Positions 7,696 through 17,255 of a DNA stretch of 64,000 nucleotides are shown piece by piece (position 1 is the first letter of the stretch; the number at the start of each line of letters is the position of its first letter). A program made the translations under genes and the position numbers. The notes below the pieces were generated by a model. The model ran no database searches. It saw only the letters and a list, made by a program, of their open reading frames with translations, and was not told the origin of the DNA. The stretch spans positions 62,001 through 126,000 of the forward strand of contig CAWKHX010000015.1 in the NCBI GenBank assembly GCA_963849605.1, in the 5' to 3' direction. The stretch comes from DASPHG01 sp963849605 (lineage in GTDB: Bacteria; Actinomycetota; Thermoleophilia; Solirubrobacterales; Thermoleophilaceae).

Positions 7696-8840
7696 CGCCC
7701 CGCCAGGAGGTCCTCGAAGTACGCCAGATATCGCGGTGCTACTGCGGCCACGTCGTACCTTTCGGCGGTCTTCGCCGCTTCCATGCCTAGCCGCTCACTC
7801 AGCTCGGCACTCTCGAGGACGCTCCGGATGGCCTGCCCGAGCGCCTGCTCGTCCTCCGGCGGGACGAGCATCGCGTCGACGCCGTCGGTTGCGAACTCGG
7901 GCGCCCCGCCCGCCGTCGTGAGCACGGCCGGACGGCCGAGCGCCATCGTCTCGAGGGCGGACAGCGCGAAGTTCTCCCAGCGGGAGGGCAACGCGACCAC
8001 GTCCGCGGCGCCCACCGCGGGGAAGAGGTCCGTGCCGGTGCGGTGGCCCATCAGGTGGAGGCGGTCGGCGCGGGCGCCGGCGAGCTGCTGCAGCTCGCGG
8101 GCGAGCTGATCGTTCCCGTTGCCGAAGATGACGAGTGGTGCGTCGGGGAACCGCTCCCACACGGCCGGCATCGCGCGCACCAGGACGTCCAGTCCCTTGC
8201 GCGGCTCGAGCCGTCCGAAGAAGACGACCCGCGGCCCGCCCTCCGGAAGGTCGTCGGGCAGCGGTGCGTCCGCCAACGCACGGGTCGCCGCAACGTCGAG
8301 CACGCTCGGCAGGACGCGGACGGGACGCCCGTCGACGTCCCACATCCGCCGGGTCCAGCCGAGGATGGACTCCGACTGGGCAAGGATCGCGTCGGAGCGC
8401 TCGGTCTGGCGCCGCTCGAGCGCGTCCTGGAGCCTCGCCCCCAGTAGCGCCGCCGGACGACGCGGCCACCCTCCGGAGAGCTGCTTCACCATCGCGCGCG
8501 ACGTGAACAGGTGAGTTACGAGCGGGCCCGCATCGCGACGCCGCGAGTACGCCCACGCGCTGGCGCCCCACTCCGGCGCCCAGACCAGGTCGAAGCTCCC
8601 CTCCGCCCTGACCGCGCGCGCCGCGCGCACGGACCACGCGACCATCCCCGCCGGCTCGAGCAGATGGAGGCGCACGCCGCCGTGCTCGCGTCTGGCATCG
8701 CGCGCGTGGCTCGGCGCGAATACGTGGACGTCCAGCCCCAGCTCGGCCAGATGCGGCAGGAGCGACGCATACAGCGTCCCGATCCCGCCTTCGTCCGGCG
8801 TGAACGGCGGGTATTCGGTGGTGACGACCGCGACGCGCAA
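7692..8840 (-). CDS. Glycosyltransferase family 4
   Basis: This 382-residue GT-B enzyme starts at a TTG giving LRVAVVTTEYPPFTPDEGGIG, the standard GT4 opening with the acceptor-binding gly-rich loop. The donor half begins near PRVVFFGRLEPRKGLDVLV and ends in a nucleotide-sugar site ENFALSALETMALGRPAV, which carries the E-x7-E-like catalytic motif. The frame stays open far upstream but would run through the divergent GT2 gene, so I set the start at TTG 8840. It is the first gene of the operon with the flippase and deacetylase. The gap to the divergent gene is only 37 bp, too short for two full promoters without overlap. Confidence 0.87.
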   Translation of the reverse strand: MRVAVVTTEYPPFTPDEGGIGTLYASLLPHLAELGLDVHVFAPSHARDARREHGGVRLHLLEPAGMVAWSVRAARAVRAEGSFDLVWAPEWGASAWAYSRRRDAGPLVTHLFTSRAMVKQLSGGWPRRPAALLGARLQDALERRQTERSDAILAQSESILGWTRRMWDVDGRPVRVLPSVLDVAATRALADAPLPDDLPEGGPRVVFFGRLEPRKGLDVLVRAMPAVWERFPDAPLVIFGNGNDQLARELQQLAGARADRLHLMGHRTGTDLFPAVGAADVVALPSRWENFALSALETMALGRPAVLTTAGGAPEFATDGVDAMLVPPEDEQALGQAIRSVLESAELSERLGMEAAKTAERYDVAAVAPRYLAYFEDLLAGR

Positions 8841-8877
8841 GGCGGCTTGTACCCTGGCATAGCCCGCGCCCCCGCCT

Positions 8878-9864
8878 ATGCCTGATGTCACCGTCGTAAT
8901 TCCCACCCTGAACCGGTGGCAGCTCTTGTCGACGGGAGCGCTCCGCTCCGCGCTCGAGCAGGAGGACGTCAACGTCGAGGTCGTCGTCGTCGACGACGGC
9001 TCGACCGACGAAACGCAGGCCCGGCTCGCAGAGCTCGATGACGAGCGCGTCCGGGTCGTCCGCCACGAGCAACCGGGAGGACTCGCGCGTGCGAGGAACG
9101 CCGGGATCGCGGCCGCGCGCGCCGAATGGGTGGCGTTCCTCGACGACGACGACCTCTGGGCCCCGTGGAAGCTGCGCCGGCAGCTCGACGTCGCGGCGCG
9201 CGAGGACGCCACCTTCGTCTACTCGGCCGCGCTGTACGTGACCGGCGGACAGGTGGAGCTCGCGCCCGCGCTGGAGCCCGAGGGGCTTGGGCCGCGGCTC
9301 ATGGCCGGCGAGGCGATTCCGGCCGGCGGCTCGAACGTGATGGTCAAGACGGACCTCATCCGCCGGGTGGGAGGGTTCGACGAGGAGATCACCCACCTCG
9401 GCGACTTCGACTGCTGGATCCGGCTCGACCCGATCTCCAAGGCGGCGCGCTGCGACGAGCCGCTGCTCGCCTACATCCAGCAGCCCAGCGGGATGCACCT
9501 GCACAACCTGAAGATCGTGCCGCGCGACGTGCAGCACCTCAGCCGCAAGTACGAGCGCGAATACGAGGCGCTCGGGCGGCAGTTCGACGGCGAGCAATTC
9601 GTCGTGTGGGTCGCCCAGCAGCACGAGGGCGCGGGCCGGATGCGGCAGGCGGGCGGCGTGTACATGACCGCCGCTTGGCACTACCGGCGGCCGAAGTACC
9701 TCGGGCAGGCCGCGACGCTGTTCGCCGGCCGGCGTGTTCGTACCGCTGCGTTGCGGCTAGCGGGACGGATCCGCGGGCGCGACTACACGTCGCCGGCCGA
9801 GGACGCTAGCCGTCATTACCCCCCGCCGGCGTGGCTCGCGCCGCACCTCTCGCAGAGCCCTTAG
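8878..9864 (+). CDS. Glycosyltransferase family 2
   Basis: This 328-residue inverting GT-A enzyme opens with TVVIPTLNRWQLL, followed by VVVVDDGSTDET and the metal-binding FLDDDDLW segment (DXD). The C-terminal third (GRQFDGEQFV onward) is helical and family-specific. It is a single plus-strand gene between two minus-strand blocks; the ATG lies 37 bp from the divergent GT4 start and no ribosome binding site is obvious, so leaderless translation is possible. Its last 59 bp overlap the end of the frameshifted GT2 on the opposite strand. The donor is not predictable. Confidence 0.87.
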   Translation: MPDVTVVIPTLNRWQLLSTGALRSALEQEDVNVEVVVVDDGSTDETQARLAELDDERVRVVRHEQPGGLARARNAGIAAARAEWVAFLDDDDLWAPWKLRRQLDVAAREDATFVYSAALYVTGGQVELAPALEPEGLGPRLMAGEAIPAGGSNVMVKTDLIRRVGGFDEEITHLGDFDCWIRLDPISKAARCDEPLLAYIQQPSGMHLHNLKIVPRDVQHLSRKYEREYEALGRQFDGEQFVVWVAQQHEGAGRMRQAGGVYMTAAWHYRRPKYLGQAATLFAGRRVRTAALRLAGRIRGRDYTSPAEDASRHYPPPAWLAPHLSQSP

Positions 9865-10674
9865 CCCTCACCCGCGCGACGTCGCGGCTGCCCGCGTACT
9901 TGCCGGCAACCCCGCCAAGCCGGCGTGGGTCCATGCGGTATAGCCAGCGCGAGTGGCGCTCGTCTGGGAAGAGCGACCACCAATCGCGCACGGCGTCGCG
10001 CAGGCGGTACTCGGCCAGGTCGTTGAACTCGGAGATCGCCCGCACGGACAGTCGTTGCCTGCGAAACAGCTCCCGCGGACTGCGCCACGCGTGCGACATG
10101 TCGACGCTCAACTCCGGGTCGAACGCGATCACCCAGCCCGCCTCGGTCACGCGCTGAACCCACTCCCGGTCCTCGGCCCACGGCAGCGCCTCGTCGAATT
10201 TGTGCTCCTCCCAGACGCTCGCCCGCCACGACGACGCGTGGTTCGAGAAGCCCCAGAACGGATGCATGCGCGCGTGTTCGGCGTCCTGGTGGAAGACGCC
10301 GGTCAGGTGCGTGCCGTCGGGCAGCGCGTGGTATCCGCACACGGCGGCGACGTCGCTCCGCTCGTAGTGCGTGAGCGAGCGCTCGATCCAGTCGTCGCGG
10401 TGTGCGTGGCAGTGAGCCGAGAGCGCGAAGTGGAACGGCGCCGACGCAGCCGCGCGCCCACGTTGAGCGCGTAGCCGTGCGTGAAGCTCTCGGCGGGGAT
10501 CTCGACGAGCCGGTCGCACCAGCGCTTCGCGATCTCGAGCGAGCGGTCGGTGGAGCCCGAGTCGACGACGACGATCTCGGGCTCGACCGTCTGCCGGCGC
10601 AGGGAGGTGAGCGCGCGCTCGAGGAGCTTCTCCTCGTCCTTGCAGCGGACGATCACCGATGCCCGGGCGCTCAC
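9806..10674 (-). pseudogene. Glycosyltransferase family 2, single-base frameshift
   Basis: Two adjoining frames make one GT2 of about 289 residues. The first (from GTG 10674) gives SVIVRCKDEEKLLERAL, VVVDSGSTDRSLEIA and HGYALNVGAR. The second continues as AASAPFHFALSAHC and runs through FWGFSNHASSWR to the TAG at 9806. The junction near 10450-10451 lacks one G in a CGCGG run: restoring it gives NVGARAASAPF, the usual sequence at this place in the family. Either the gene is inactivated or the read has an indel. The start overlaps the stop of the upstream GT2 (GTGA), so the operon structure is intact, which favours a recent event or an error. Confidence 0.8.
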
Positions 10675-11540
10675 CAGCTGTGCCTCAGTCCGCGCGCGGC
10701 GCCGCGCACGAACCCGCCGAGCTCGGCCCGGGCGAGCTCCCGCGAGCGGCGGACCTTCCAGATGCCGCGCAGGCGGCCGGCCGCGAGCCGCGCGGCTCCG
10801 ACCGGGTCGCCCGTCTTCAGGTACTTCGTCACGACGCCGCCCCAGGCGCGGTTGTAGGCCGCGTAGAGGTCGATCACCTCACCGCCGGTGCGCCACTGGT
10901 CATGCGAGACGCGGACGCGCGGCGTGAGGTAGACCCGGCCGCCGGACCGCGTGAGCCGGTAGTTGAAGTCCATGTCCTCGCACGCGAGGAACTCAGGAGC
11001 GCCGGGCCCAAGGCGCTCGTCCCACCCGCCCAGCCGCTCGACCGTCGCGCGCCGGACCGTGCAGATCCCGCCGGCGACACGCCACGGCCGCACGTAGCGG
11101 CCGGCGAGCAGCTGGGGCTCCTCGACGGCGAACCCACCGAGCGCCGGAAGCCCGTCGTCCTCCGCGCGCTCGGCAGCCACCGGCCCGCTCACCATGTCCA
11201 CGTCGGGATGGGCAGTCAGCTCGGCGCGCAGGTTCTCGGCCCAATCGGACTCGGGCGGCGTGTCGTCGTCGAGGAACGCGACCCACGTCGAGCCGACGCT
11301 GCGCCAGCCCAGGTTGCGCGCCCGCGCGGTGCCACGTCCCTCGTCGCGGACGAGGTGCAGGCGATCGGAGCCGGCCACGCGCTGCTCGACTTCGGCATCG
11401 GCCGAATCGCTCTGGTCGACGATCACGACCTGGAAGTCGCCGTCCGACTGCCGCTCGAGCGCATCCAACAGGCGCATGACGGACGTCGGGCGGTTGCGCG
11501 TGGCGACCACGACGGCGAAGAGGTCACCGGCGGCGAGCAC
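10671..11540 (-). CDS. Glycosyltransferase family 2
   Basis: This 289-residue enzyme has a GT-A fold with LFAVVVATRNRPTSVMRLL, VIVDQSDSADA, a GTARARNLGW step and AFLDDDTPPE as the DXD site. A later EDMDFNYRL motif matches the ED acid/base region of the rhamnosyl/galactosyl GT2 branch. The GTG start at 11540 was chosen because it falls 25 bp after the upstream hydrolase stop; the frame is open further back but would enter the hydrolase gene. It overlaps the following frameshifted GT2 by 4 bp. Acceptor and donor are unknown. Confidence 0.85.
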   Translation of the reverse strand: MLAAGDLFAVVVATRNRPTSVMRLLDALERQSDGDFQVVIVDQSDSADAEVEQRVAGSDRLHLVRDEGRGTARARNLGWRSVGSTWVAFLDDDTPPESDWAENLRAELTAHPDVDMVSGPVAAERAEDDGLPALGGFAVEEPQLLAGRYVRPWRVAGGICTVRRATVERLGGWDERLGPGAPEFLACEDMDFNYRLTRSGGRVYLTPRVRVSHDQWRTGGEVIDLYAAYNRAWGGVVTKYLKTGDPVGAARLAAGRLRGIWKVRRSRELARAELGGFVRGAARGLRHSW

Positions 11541-11565
11541 GCGGCCAGTAAAGCAGGGCGGACCG

Positions 11566-13083
11566 TCAGGTCTTGAAGCGCAGGACGCGTGACCGGCCGA
11601 GCCGCTTGCCGAACGCGTGGTAGCCCGCGCGCGTCGTGCACTTGGCATGACGCCGTGGCCGGATCCGCTGCTTGTACTTCCCTGTCCGGCTCACGTCCGC
11701 GTTGCGCGTCACGCTGCGCCGCCAGTCGCGGTCGCCGCGGCCGCGGCAGGTGAGGCGAAGCTCGACGTGTCCGCGGTCGGCGTGAGACACCTTCCCGATC
11801 ACGCGCATCGCGGTGCGGCGGCGCCGCTCGGTGCGACGCGAGGCACGCGCGTCCGCGAGGCGCACGAGCTGGATGTCGACGCTGCGCCTGACCGAGCTCG
11901 AGACGACGCCCTCGTCGGGCTGCTCCTCGTCGGTCGGCTCGGGCCCGGTGGTCGGCTCGTCCGTCGGCTCAGGGGTCGGCTCGGGGTCGACGGGCGGCAC
12001 GGCCTGCGGGTACTGGTACTCGCAGCCCGTGCTGCCGGGCGTGTAGGCCTTGAACGCGTTGTAGGCGGGCTTGGGCGAGAAGTCGGTGCGCATCAGTCCG
12101 AGCTGGTCGCCCCAGTTGTCGGCATCGCTCGCCCAGGCGTGGTTGCGGTAGATGTACCAAATGGCCACCTGGACATAGGGGTCCTGCTCGACGCACTGGT
12201 ATGCGTGCGTGAGGTACTCGGCCTGCTGGGCCTCGCTGACGCCCCAGCCGCTGATCGAGGTGGTCGCCCAGCCGAACTCGGTGAACCAGATCGGCTTGTC
12301 GTCGCCGCGCCCCTGCATCACCCGCCGGACCTCGCGGTAGCCGGCGAAAGCCTTCGTCGCGACGCGACCGCTGCCGTCGCCCTCGTACCACACCTTCTCG
12401 GGCGCCCTGTTGGCCGGGCGCGGATAAGGGTGCGTCGCCATCACGTCGAAGTAATCGCCCAGGTTCGGGATCTCCTGGTATGCCTTCGTGAGGAAGAAGT
12501 AGTCGTTGTAGGCGGTGCCGCCGAAGAGCACGAGCGCGCTCGGATCGGCGCCCTTGATCGCCGGGTAGGCGGCCTTCAGCAGCCGCGCGTACGCCGCGGC
12601 GTCCGGGCCGGTGCTCCAGAAGTACTTCAGGTTCGGCTCGTTCCAGACCTCCCAGGCGTCGACCTTGGCGCCCCAGCGCGTCGCGGCGAAGCGCACGAAG
12701 TCGGCGTAGTCGGCCGGGTTCAGCGGCGGGGACTCGCGCTCGTTCTCACCGGAGGCCCACTCGGGCGCCGTGTACACGGTGACGACGATCTTCGCCCCGG
12801 ACGCCTGGGCGCGGGTGAACGCGTCGTCGTAGTGGGCGAGGTTCTTGTACGAGCCCTTGGCGGTCTCGATGTCGTGCCACGCCATCGTGAGCCGCATCCA
12901 CTTCGCGCCGAGGCTCTTCACGCCGGCGGCGGTCTGGTCGCGCGTCGGGCCGTTCGTGCCCCACGTCATGTCCGTCTCGACGCCCTTCTCGGCCGCCATG
13001 GCGGACGGCGCCGCAAGTAGCGCGACAGCAAGGACCGCGAGAGCGGCGATGAGACTGCGGAATGTGCTGTGGGTGGGGTGCAC
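11566..13083 (-). CDS. Secreted clan-A glycoside hydrolase with basic C-terminal tail
   Basis: This 505-residue protein has a signal peptide (FRSLIAALAVLAVALLA, cleavage after AMA). The TIM-barrel domain of the GH5/GH39-like clan has the acid/base Glu149 in WEVWNEPNL and the nucleophile Glu269 in WFTEFGW. The barrel ends near residue 360. A Pro/Glu/Thr linker (about 361-391) leads to a 110-residue tail rich in Arg and Lys, which could bind acidic cell-wall glycans. No LPXTG or membrane anchor is seen. The GTG start at 13083 gives a sensible signal peptide; the frame is open upstream. It is one of four related hydrolases in the window and is followed by two GT2 genes. Confidence 0.84.
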   Translation of the reverse strand: MHPTHSTFRSLIAALAVLAVALLAAPSAMAAEKGVETDMTWGTNGPTRDQTAAGVKSLGAKWMRLTMAWHDIETAKGSYKNLAHYDDAFTRAQASGAKIVVTVYTAPEWASGENERESPPLNPADYADFVRFAATRWGAKVDAWEVWNEPNLKYFWSTGPDAAAYARLLKAAYPAIKGADPSALVLFGGTAYNDYFFLTKAYQEIPNLGDYFDVMATHPYPRPANRAPEKVWYEGDGSGRVATKAFAGYREVRRVMQGRGDDKPIWFTEFGWATTSISGWGVSEAQQAEYLTHAYQCVEQDPYVQVAIWYIYRNHAWASDADNWGDQLGLMRTDFSPKPAYNAFKAYTPGSTGCEYQYPQAVPPVDPEPTPEPTDEPTTGPEPTDEEQPDEGVVSSSVRRSVDIQLVRLADARASRRTERRRRTAMRVIGKVSHADRGHVELRLTCRGRGDRDWRRSVTRNADVSRTGKYKQRIRPRRHAKCTTRAGYHAFGKRLGRSRVLRFKT

Positions 13084-13287
13084 GGGCTTTTCTGGCCAGC
13101 GACGGGCTTGTGTGGTGATCGGCGGTCGTCGGGCGAACGCGGATCGCCGGGGGCCGGGCCATGGACGGATGTATGAGTCGCCTCCCGACGACCCGGCAAA
13201 AGCAGCCTTTCCGGCCGCTGGGGGCGTTTCACGCCGCGCGCGAGAACTGCACAACTTCGCGGCCGGAATCCACCACCCCGCCCCGCT
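13084..13287. promoter_or_regulatory. Divergent intergenic region, likely promoters for hydrolase and GT4
   Basis: This 204-bp gap separates two divergent blocks and is the second largest gap in the window. It must hold promoters for the hydrolase operon on the minus strand and the GT4 on the plus strand. I see no convincing -35/-10 pair or inverted repeat, so the call rests on gene arrangement alone. Confidence 0.4.
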
Positions 13288-14436
13288 ATGTTCGGCGCCA
13301 TCAGGGTCCTCGTCATGACGCCCTATCCCGCGCTCCCGCTCTCACACGGCGGCCGCGTGCGTACGTTCCAGCTCGCGCGAGGCCTGGTGCAGGCCGGTGG
13401 CGAGGTCGACCTCGTCTGCCCCTGGAGCCCAGGGCAGCCGCGCGCCGAGTACGCGGTCGACGGCGTGCGGGTGCGGCCCACCCTGTTCCCGACGACCCCG
13501 CTGCTGGCCCTGCCAGAGGACCTGCTTCCACGCGCACTGCCGCTGTCGTGGGAGGCCCGCCTGGGGCGCGGGCGGTCGCTGCTCCGCGACGCGGCCCGGT
13601 ACGACATCGCGCAGTTCGAGGTCTCGGGGCAGGGCACATGGGCGGAGCGCGTCCCGGCGGGTGTGAAGAAGGTCTACGCGTCCCACAACGTCGAGGCCGA
13701 GTTCGACCTCGCGCGCGGCACCCGCGGAGGCCGGCTGCGGCGGCGGATTGCGGGGCGGCTCGGTGACCTGGAGCGCCGCCTGGTAGCGGCGAGCGACCTC
13801 GTGCTCGCGTGCACCGACGAGGACGCCGAGCGCTTCGGCGCGCGTTACGGGACCGACACGCCGCGCGCCGTCGTGCCCAACGGGTTCGACGACGAGCTGC
13901 TCGCACTCGACCGGGACAGGCTCCGCGAAGAGCATCGGCGCGAGCTCGCGCTCGACGCGGATGAGCTGCTGCTCTTGTTCGTCGGCGGCGGCGCAGAGCA
14001 CAACCGCCGCGCCGTGCGTGCGCTCGAGCAGGAGGTCATGCCGGCCATCCGCCGCCGCGCGCGGCTCGTCGTCATCGGCAAGGCGGGCGACGCGCTCACG
14101 GGCAGCGACGACAGGACGCGCTCGATTGGATACGTCGAGGACCTGCGGCCGTGGCTCGCGGCCGCCGACGTGGGCCTGAACCCGGTGGCGTACGGCTCGG
14201 GCTCAAACCTCAAGGTCGCCGAGTACCTGGCCGCGGGCCTCCCGATCCTGACGACGCCTATCGGAAGCCGGGGGTTCGAGCGCTGGTCGGACCGGATGCG
14301 AATTGCCGAGCTCAGCGGGTTCGCGGACGCCACGGATGCGCTACCCGAGGCCGGCGGACCGCCGCCGGGGATCGAGGACCTCGCGTGGAGCGGGATCGCG
14401 CGACGTCTATACGCGCTCTACGCCGACCTGCTCTGA
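13288..14436 (+). CDS. Glycosyltransferase family 4 (GT4/GT1-like)
   Basis: This 382-residue GT-B enzyme begins IRVLVMTPYPALPLSHGGRV, with the typical acceptor-side loop. A histidine-containing YASHNVEAEF motif is characteristic of the subgroup that includes teichuronic acid and capsule GTs. The donor half carries LLLLFVGGGAEHNRRAV and SGSNLKVAEYLAAGLPIL; the strict E-x7-E is replaced by the KVxEYLAxG form common in this branch. Its role is sugar addition to a lipid-linked precursor at the inner face of the membrane. It is a single plus-strand gene, and its last 30 bp overlap the convergent GT2. Confidence 0.86.
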   Translation: MFGAIRVLVMTPYPALPLSHGGRVRTFQLARGLVQAGGEVDLVCPWSPGQPRAEYAVDGVRVRPTLFPTTPLLALPEDLLPRALPLSWEARLGRGRSLLRDAARYDIAQFEVSGQGTWAERVPAGVKKVYASHNVEAEFDLARGTRGGRLRRRIAGRLGDLERRLVAASDLVLACTDEDAERFGARYGTDTPRAVVPNGFDDELLALDRDRLREEHRRELALDADELLLLFVGGGAEHNRRAVRALEQEVMPAIRRRARLVVIGKAGDALTGSDDRTRSIGYVEDLRPWLAAADVGLNPVAYGSGSNLKVAEYLAAGLPILTTPIGSRGFERWSDRMRIAELSGFADATDALPEAGGPPPGIEDLAWSGIARRLYALYADLL

Positions 14437-15264
14437 TGCGGCGGCCGCGTCGAGCTCCCGGCTCAGCTCGATGAGGTCGCGCCGGCGGCGGCGGTACTTC
14501 CACTGGAAGTCGAAGAAGTAGCGCAGCTGCCTCAGCGCCGCGCCCGAGACCGGACGCCGGGTCGAGGCGCGCCGGTAGCTGTGGATGACCGTCGCATCCG
14601 GGAAGAAGACGATCTCGCCGCCCGCGTCGCGGATGCGCAGGCACCAGTCGGCGTCAGCCCACCCGATCGCCCACCCCGACGGCACGCGCGGGTTGAACGG
14701 GCCGGCGTCGCGCGCGAGCGACGTCCGGAACAGATGGCAGGCGCTGATCAGATACAGGACGGGCCGCGCGCGGTCGTGCGCGAAGTCCTTCATCAGGTGT
14801 CGGCTGACGACGCTCCCGTCCTCGAAGAAGCGGCTGAGCGGTGGCCTGCGCAGGAGCGGCAGCGCGCGCGGCGGGAAGCGCCGGCAGGAGTGCTGCAGCG
14901 TGCCGTCGTCGTACACGAGCCGCGGCCCGATCAGCCCCCACTGCGGATGCTCGTCGAGGGCGGCCACCATCGCCGGCAGCGCGCCCGGCGTGAGCGCGGC
15001 GTCGCTGTCGAGGAACATCGTGTAACGCGACTCGGAACGGCGCAGCCCCTCGTCGCGCGCCGCCTCCCCGAGGTTGCGCGGCAGCTCGATGACGGTGACC
15101 TCCGGATGCTGCGAGCGGGTCCACGCAACGGTGTCGTCGGTGGACGCGTTGTCCACGAGGATCGTCTCGACCGGCATCCCCGCGTGCTGACGGATCGAGT
15201 CGAAGCACCGCTCCAACTCCGGCCGCACGGAGTGGGCGATGACGATGATCGTGACGTCCGTCAG
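14407..15264 (-). CDS. Glycosyltransferase family 2 (rhamnosyltransferase-like)
   Basis: This 285-residue enzyme has a GT-A core: DVTIIVIAHSVRPELERC, ILVDNASTDDTVAW, LPRNLGEAARDEGLR and MFLDSDAALTPG (DSD metal site). The sequence order (NxGF-like step, then WAIGWADADWCLRIRDAG) matches the WbbL-type dTDP-rhamnosyl branch, but GEAARDEG replaces the usual GFAAANN. No ATG, GTG or TTG lies at a suitable place. The best start is a CTG at 15264 that overlaps the ligase stop in a CTGA junction, parallel to the ATGA and GTGA junctions elsewhere; this start is tentative. It converges on and overlaps a GT4 by 30 bp. Confidence 0.82.
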   Translation of the reverse strand: MTDVTIIVIAHSVRPELERCFDSIRQHAGMPVETILVDNASTDDTVAWTRSQHPEVTVIELPRNLGEAARDEGLRRSESRYTMFLDSDAALTPGALPAMVAALDEHPQWGLIGPRLVYDDGTLQHSCRRFPPRALPLLRRPPLSRFFEDGSVVSRHLMKDFAHDRARPVLYLISACHLFRTSLARDAGPFNPRVPSGWAIGWADADWCLRIRDAGGEIVFFPDATVIHSYRRASTRRPVSGAALRQLRYFFDFQWKYRRRRRDLIELSRELDAAAASEQVGVERV

Positions 15265-17255
15265 GGCCGCTGCTTCTCCGTGAACACGGTCGAGCGCGGG
15301 TTCAGCGCGTGCGCACGGTCGAAGCTCTCCCGCGCGGCCGGCAGGTCGCCGCGCGCCTCGTCGATGCGTGACGCGACCGCCCACAGCTGCCAGTCGGACG
15401 GGTCGCGTTCGATCGCGTCGTCGATCGACTGTCGTGCGTCAGCGAGGTCGCCCTCGGTCTCCTGCACGAGCGCGATCTGCAGGTAGCCGGACGCCGCCCA
15501 CGGCTGGAAGTCGCGCGCCTCGCGCGCAGCGGCCAGCGCGTGCGCCGCGTCGCCGGCCTTGAGCGCATCCTGGCTCTCGTGAACGCGGCGCTCGGTGAGC
15601 AGCGGCAGCGCCTGGATGACGATCACCGCGAGCGCGGCCGCCACGACGGCCGCGCGCCAGCCGAACCGGTGGCGCGCACCCGCGAGCGAGAACGGCCGTG
15701 GCGACTCGCGCTCCGGGTAGATGGTCGCGGGGCCGACGAGCAGGGCTAGGCAGACGACCCCGATCACGCCCACGACCGTCAGGTCCCAGAACCAGTCGGT
15801 GGAGACGCCGGCGGTGAAGGCGAACAGCACGGCGGCGAGCGCCGCGACAACGGGCCGGTCGGCCTCGGGCGTGGCGCGCACGCGGCGCACCGCGAGGAAG
15901 AGGCCCGTGCCAAGCAGCGCGATGACGAGCAGAAGCCCGATCGCACCCAGCTCGCCCATCGTCTCGATCACGAGCGAGTGCGCGTTGCGGGTGAAGTAGG
16001 CGATGCTCCCGTGCTCGAGCCACCAGCCCGCATACGAGCCGGCGCCGTCGCCGATGAGCGGCGCGCTCTCGAACTGGTCGACCGCCGCGCTCCAGAACTG
16101 CCAGCGGCCGTTGCCGCCCGTGCTGAGGATGTGCGACTGCACGTACGTCGCGTCGAATTGCTCGGGCGGCTGCTTGAGGTCCTCGAACCGACTGGCGGGA
16201 TTTGCGGCGACCACGCCGCCGACGATCACGACGAGTGCGGCGCCGATCGCGACTCGCTTCAGCGTCGTCGAGATATGGACGCGCTCGGGCACGCGGCTGC
16301 GCACGAACGCGTATCCCGCCGCAGTGGCGGCGCAGGCCAGCGCGATCAGGATGGCCGCCGTCCTGCCCTGGCGTGCGACGAGGTCCGTCTCGAGCGGCCC
16401 GTTGACGAGCTCCGTCTGGGTCTGGACGCAGGCGACCGCGATCGCGGAGCCAACGGACCCGACGCCGATCGCGGCGAGCGCGGGGACACGGCGCGTCGTG
16501 AGCACGACGAACGCCGCGATGCCGATCGCGCCGGCGACGGCCCCACCGCGCGAGGACGTCAGGTACATCGTCGCGGCGAGCGCCGGCAGCGGCGCGAGGG
16601 CGAGGGCGGCAAAGCGTGCCGTCCGCGCCTGGAGAGCGTTCTGAAGGAGCAGCGGGATTCCGAGGGCAACCAGTCCCGACAGGCCGTTCCAGTAGTTGAC
16701 CGGGTAGCTAAGACGCGGATCGCCCGGATTGAGCTCCTCGATGGCTGACGGCCCGAACAGGTCGGGGAACAGGCGGCTCGCCAGTGCGATCAGCCCGACA
16801 CCCACGATGCCCACGGCGAGGCCCTGCGACCAGCTCCGCGCGCTGCCCTGGCGGGCCGCGATCACGACGAGGACGAAGACGCCGAGGTAGAGCAGCCCGC
16901 GGTCGAGCTCGAGCACGGCGTCCTCGGCGCTGTCGGCCCATATGGCCGAGAGGCCCTGGAGCAGCGCGAACGCGGCGAGCAGCGCGCCCACGACGAGCGC
17001 CGTGCGCGGCGGGCGGACCCGCGGCCAGAACGAGACCGCGGCCCCAATCGCGATCGCGCCCCACAGGATCATCGCGAGCGGACTGCGCACGCCCAGGGCG
17101 TACGCGCCGCCCTTCAGCGCGAGCCAGAAGATCGCAACCGCAACCACGAGCGGCAGGCCGTACGGGCGCAGCCGTGCGACGAGCGGCCGGTCGGCTGGCC
17201 CCGAGACGACCGTGCCGGCCGGCTCGGTTATCTCAGCGCCGCGGAAGAGCGGCAC
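15261..17255 (-). CDS. O-antigen ligase/PglL-like membrane protein with TPR tail
   Basis: This 664-residue integral membrane protein has about 12 helices followed by a C-terminal TPR-like region (about 560-655, alternating Ala/Asp helices such as GDAAHALAAAREA). The Wzy/WaaL family is indicated by SYPVNYWNGLSG, the long outer loop ending in QSHILSTGGNGRWQFW, and IGDGAGSYAGWW with a later RNAHSLVIETMGELG, which provides the conserved Arg and His. Members polymerise glycans, ligate them to a lipid or wall, or transfer them to Ser/Thr of proteins. The LPRTG gene upstream overlaps its start by 23 bp, so the two are probably co-translated; that protein is a candidate acceptor. The GTG start is at 17255. 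Confidence 0.85.
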   Translation of the reverse strand: MPLFRGAEITEPAGTVVSGPADRPLVARLRPYGLPLVVAVAIFWLALKGGAYALGVRSPLAMILWGAIAIGAAVSFWPRVRPPRTALVVGALLAAFALLQGLSAIWADSAEDAVLELDRGLLYLGVFVLVVIAARQGSARSWSQGLAVGIVGVGLIALASRLFPDLFGPSAIEELNPGDPRLSYPVNYWNGLSGLVALGIPLLLQNALQARTARFAALALAPLPALAATMYLTSSRGGAVAGAIGIAAFVVLTTRRVPALAAIGVGSVGSAIAVACVQTQTELVNGPLETDLVARQGRTAAILIALACAATAAGYAFVRSRVPERVHISTTLKRVAIGAALVVIVGGVVAANPASRFEDLKQPPEQFDATYVQSHILSTGGNGRWQFWSAAVDQFESAPLIGDGAGSYAGWWLEHGSIAYFTRNAHSLVIETMGELGAIGLLLVIALLGTGLFLAVRRVRATPEADRPVVAALAAVLFAFTAGVSTDWFWDLTVVGVIGVVCLALLVGPATIYPERESPRPFSLAGARHRFGWRAAVVAAALAVIVIQALPLLTERRVHESQDALKAGDAAHALAAAREARDFQPWAASGYLQIALVQETEGDLADARQSIDDAIERDPSDWQLWAVASRIDEARGDLPAARESFDRAHALNPRSTVFTEKQRP

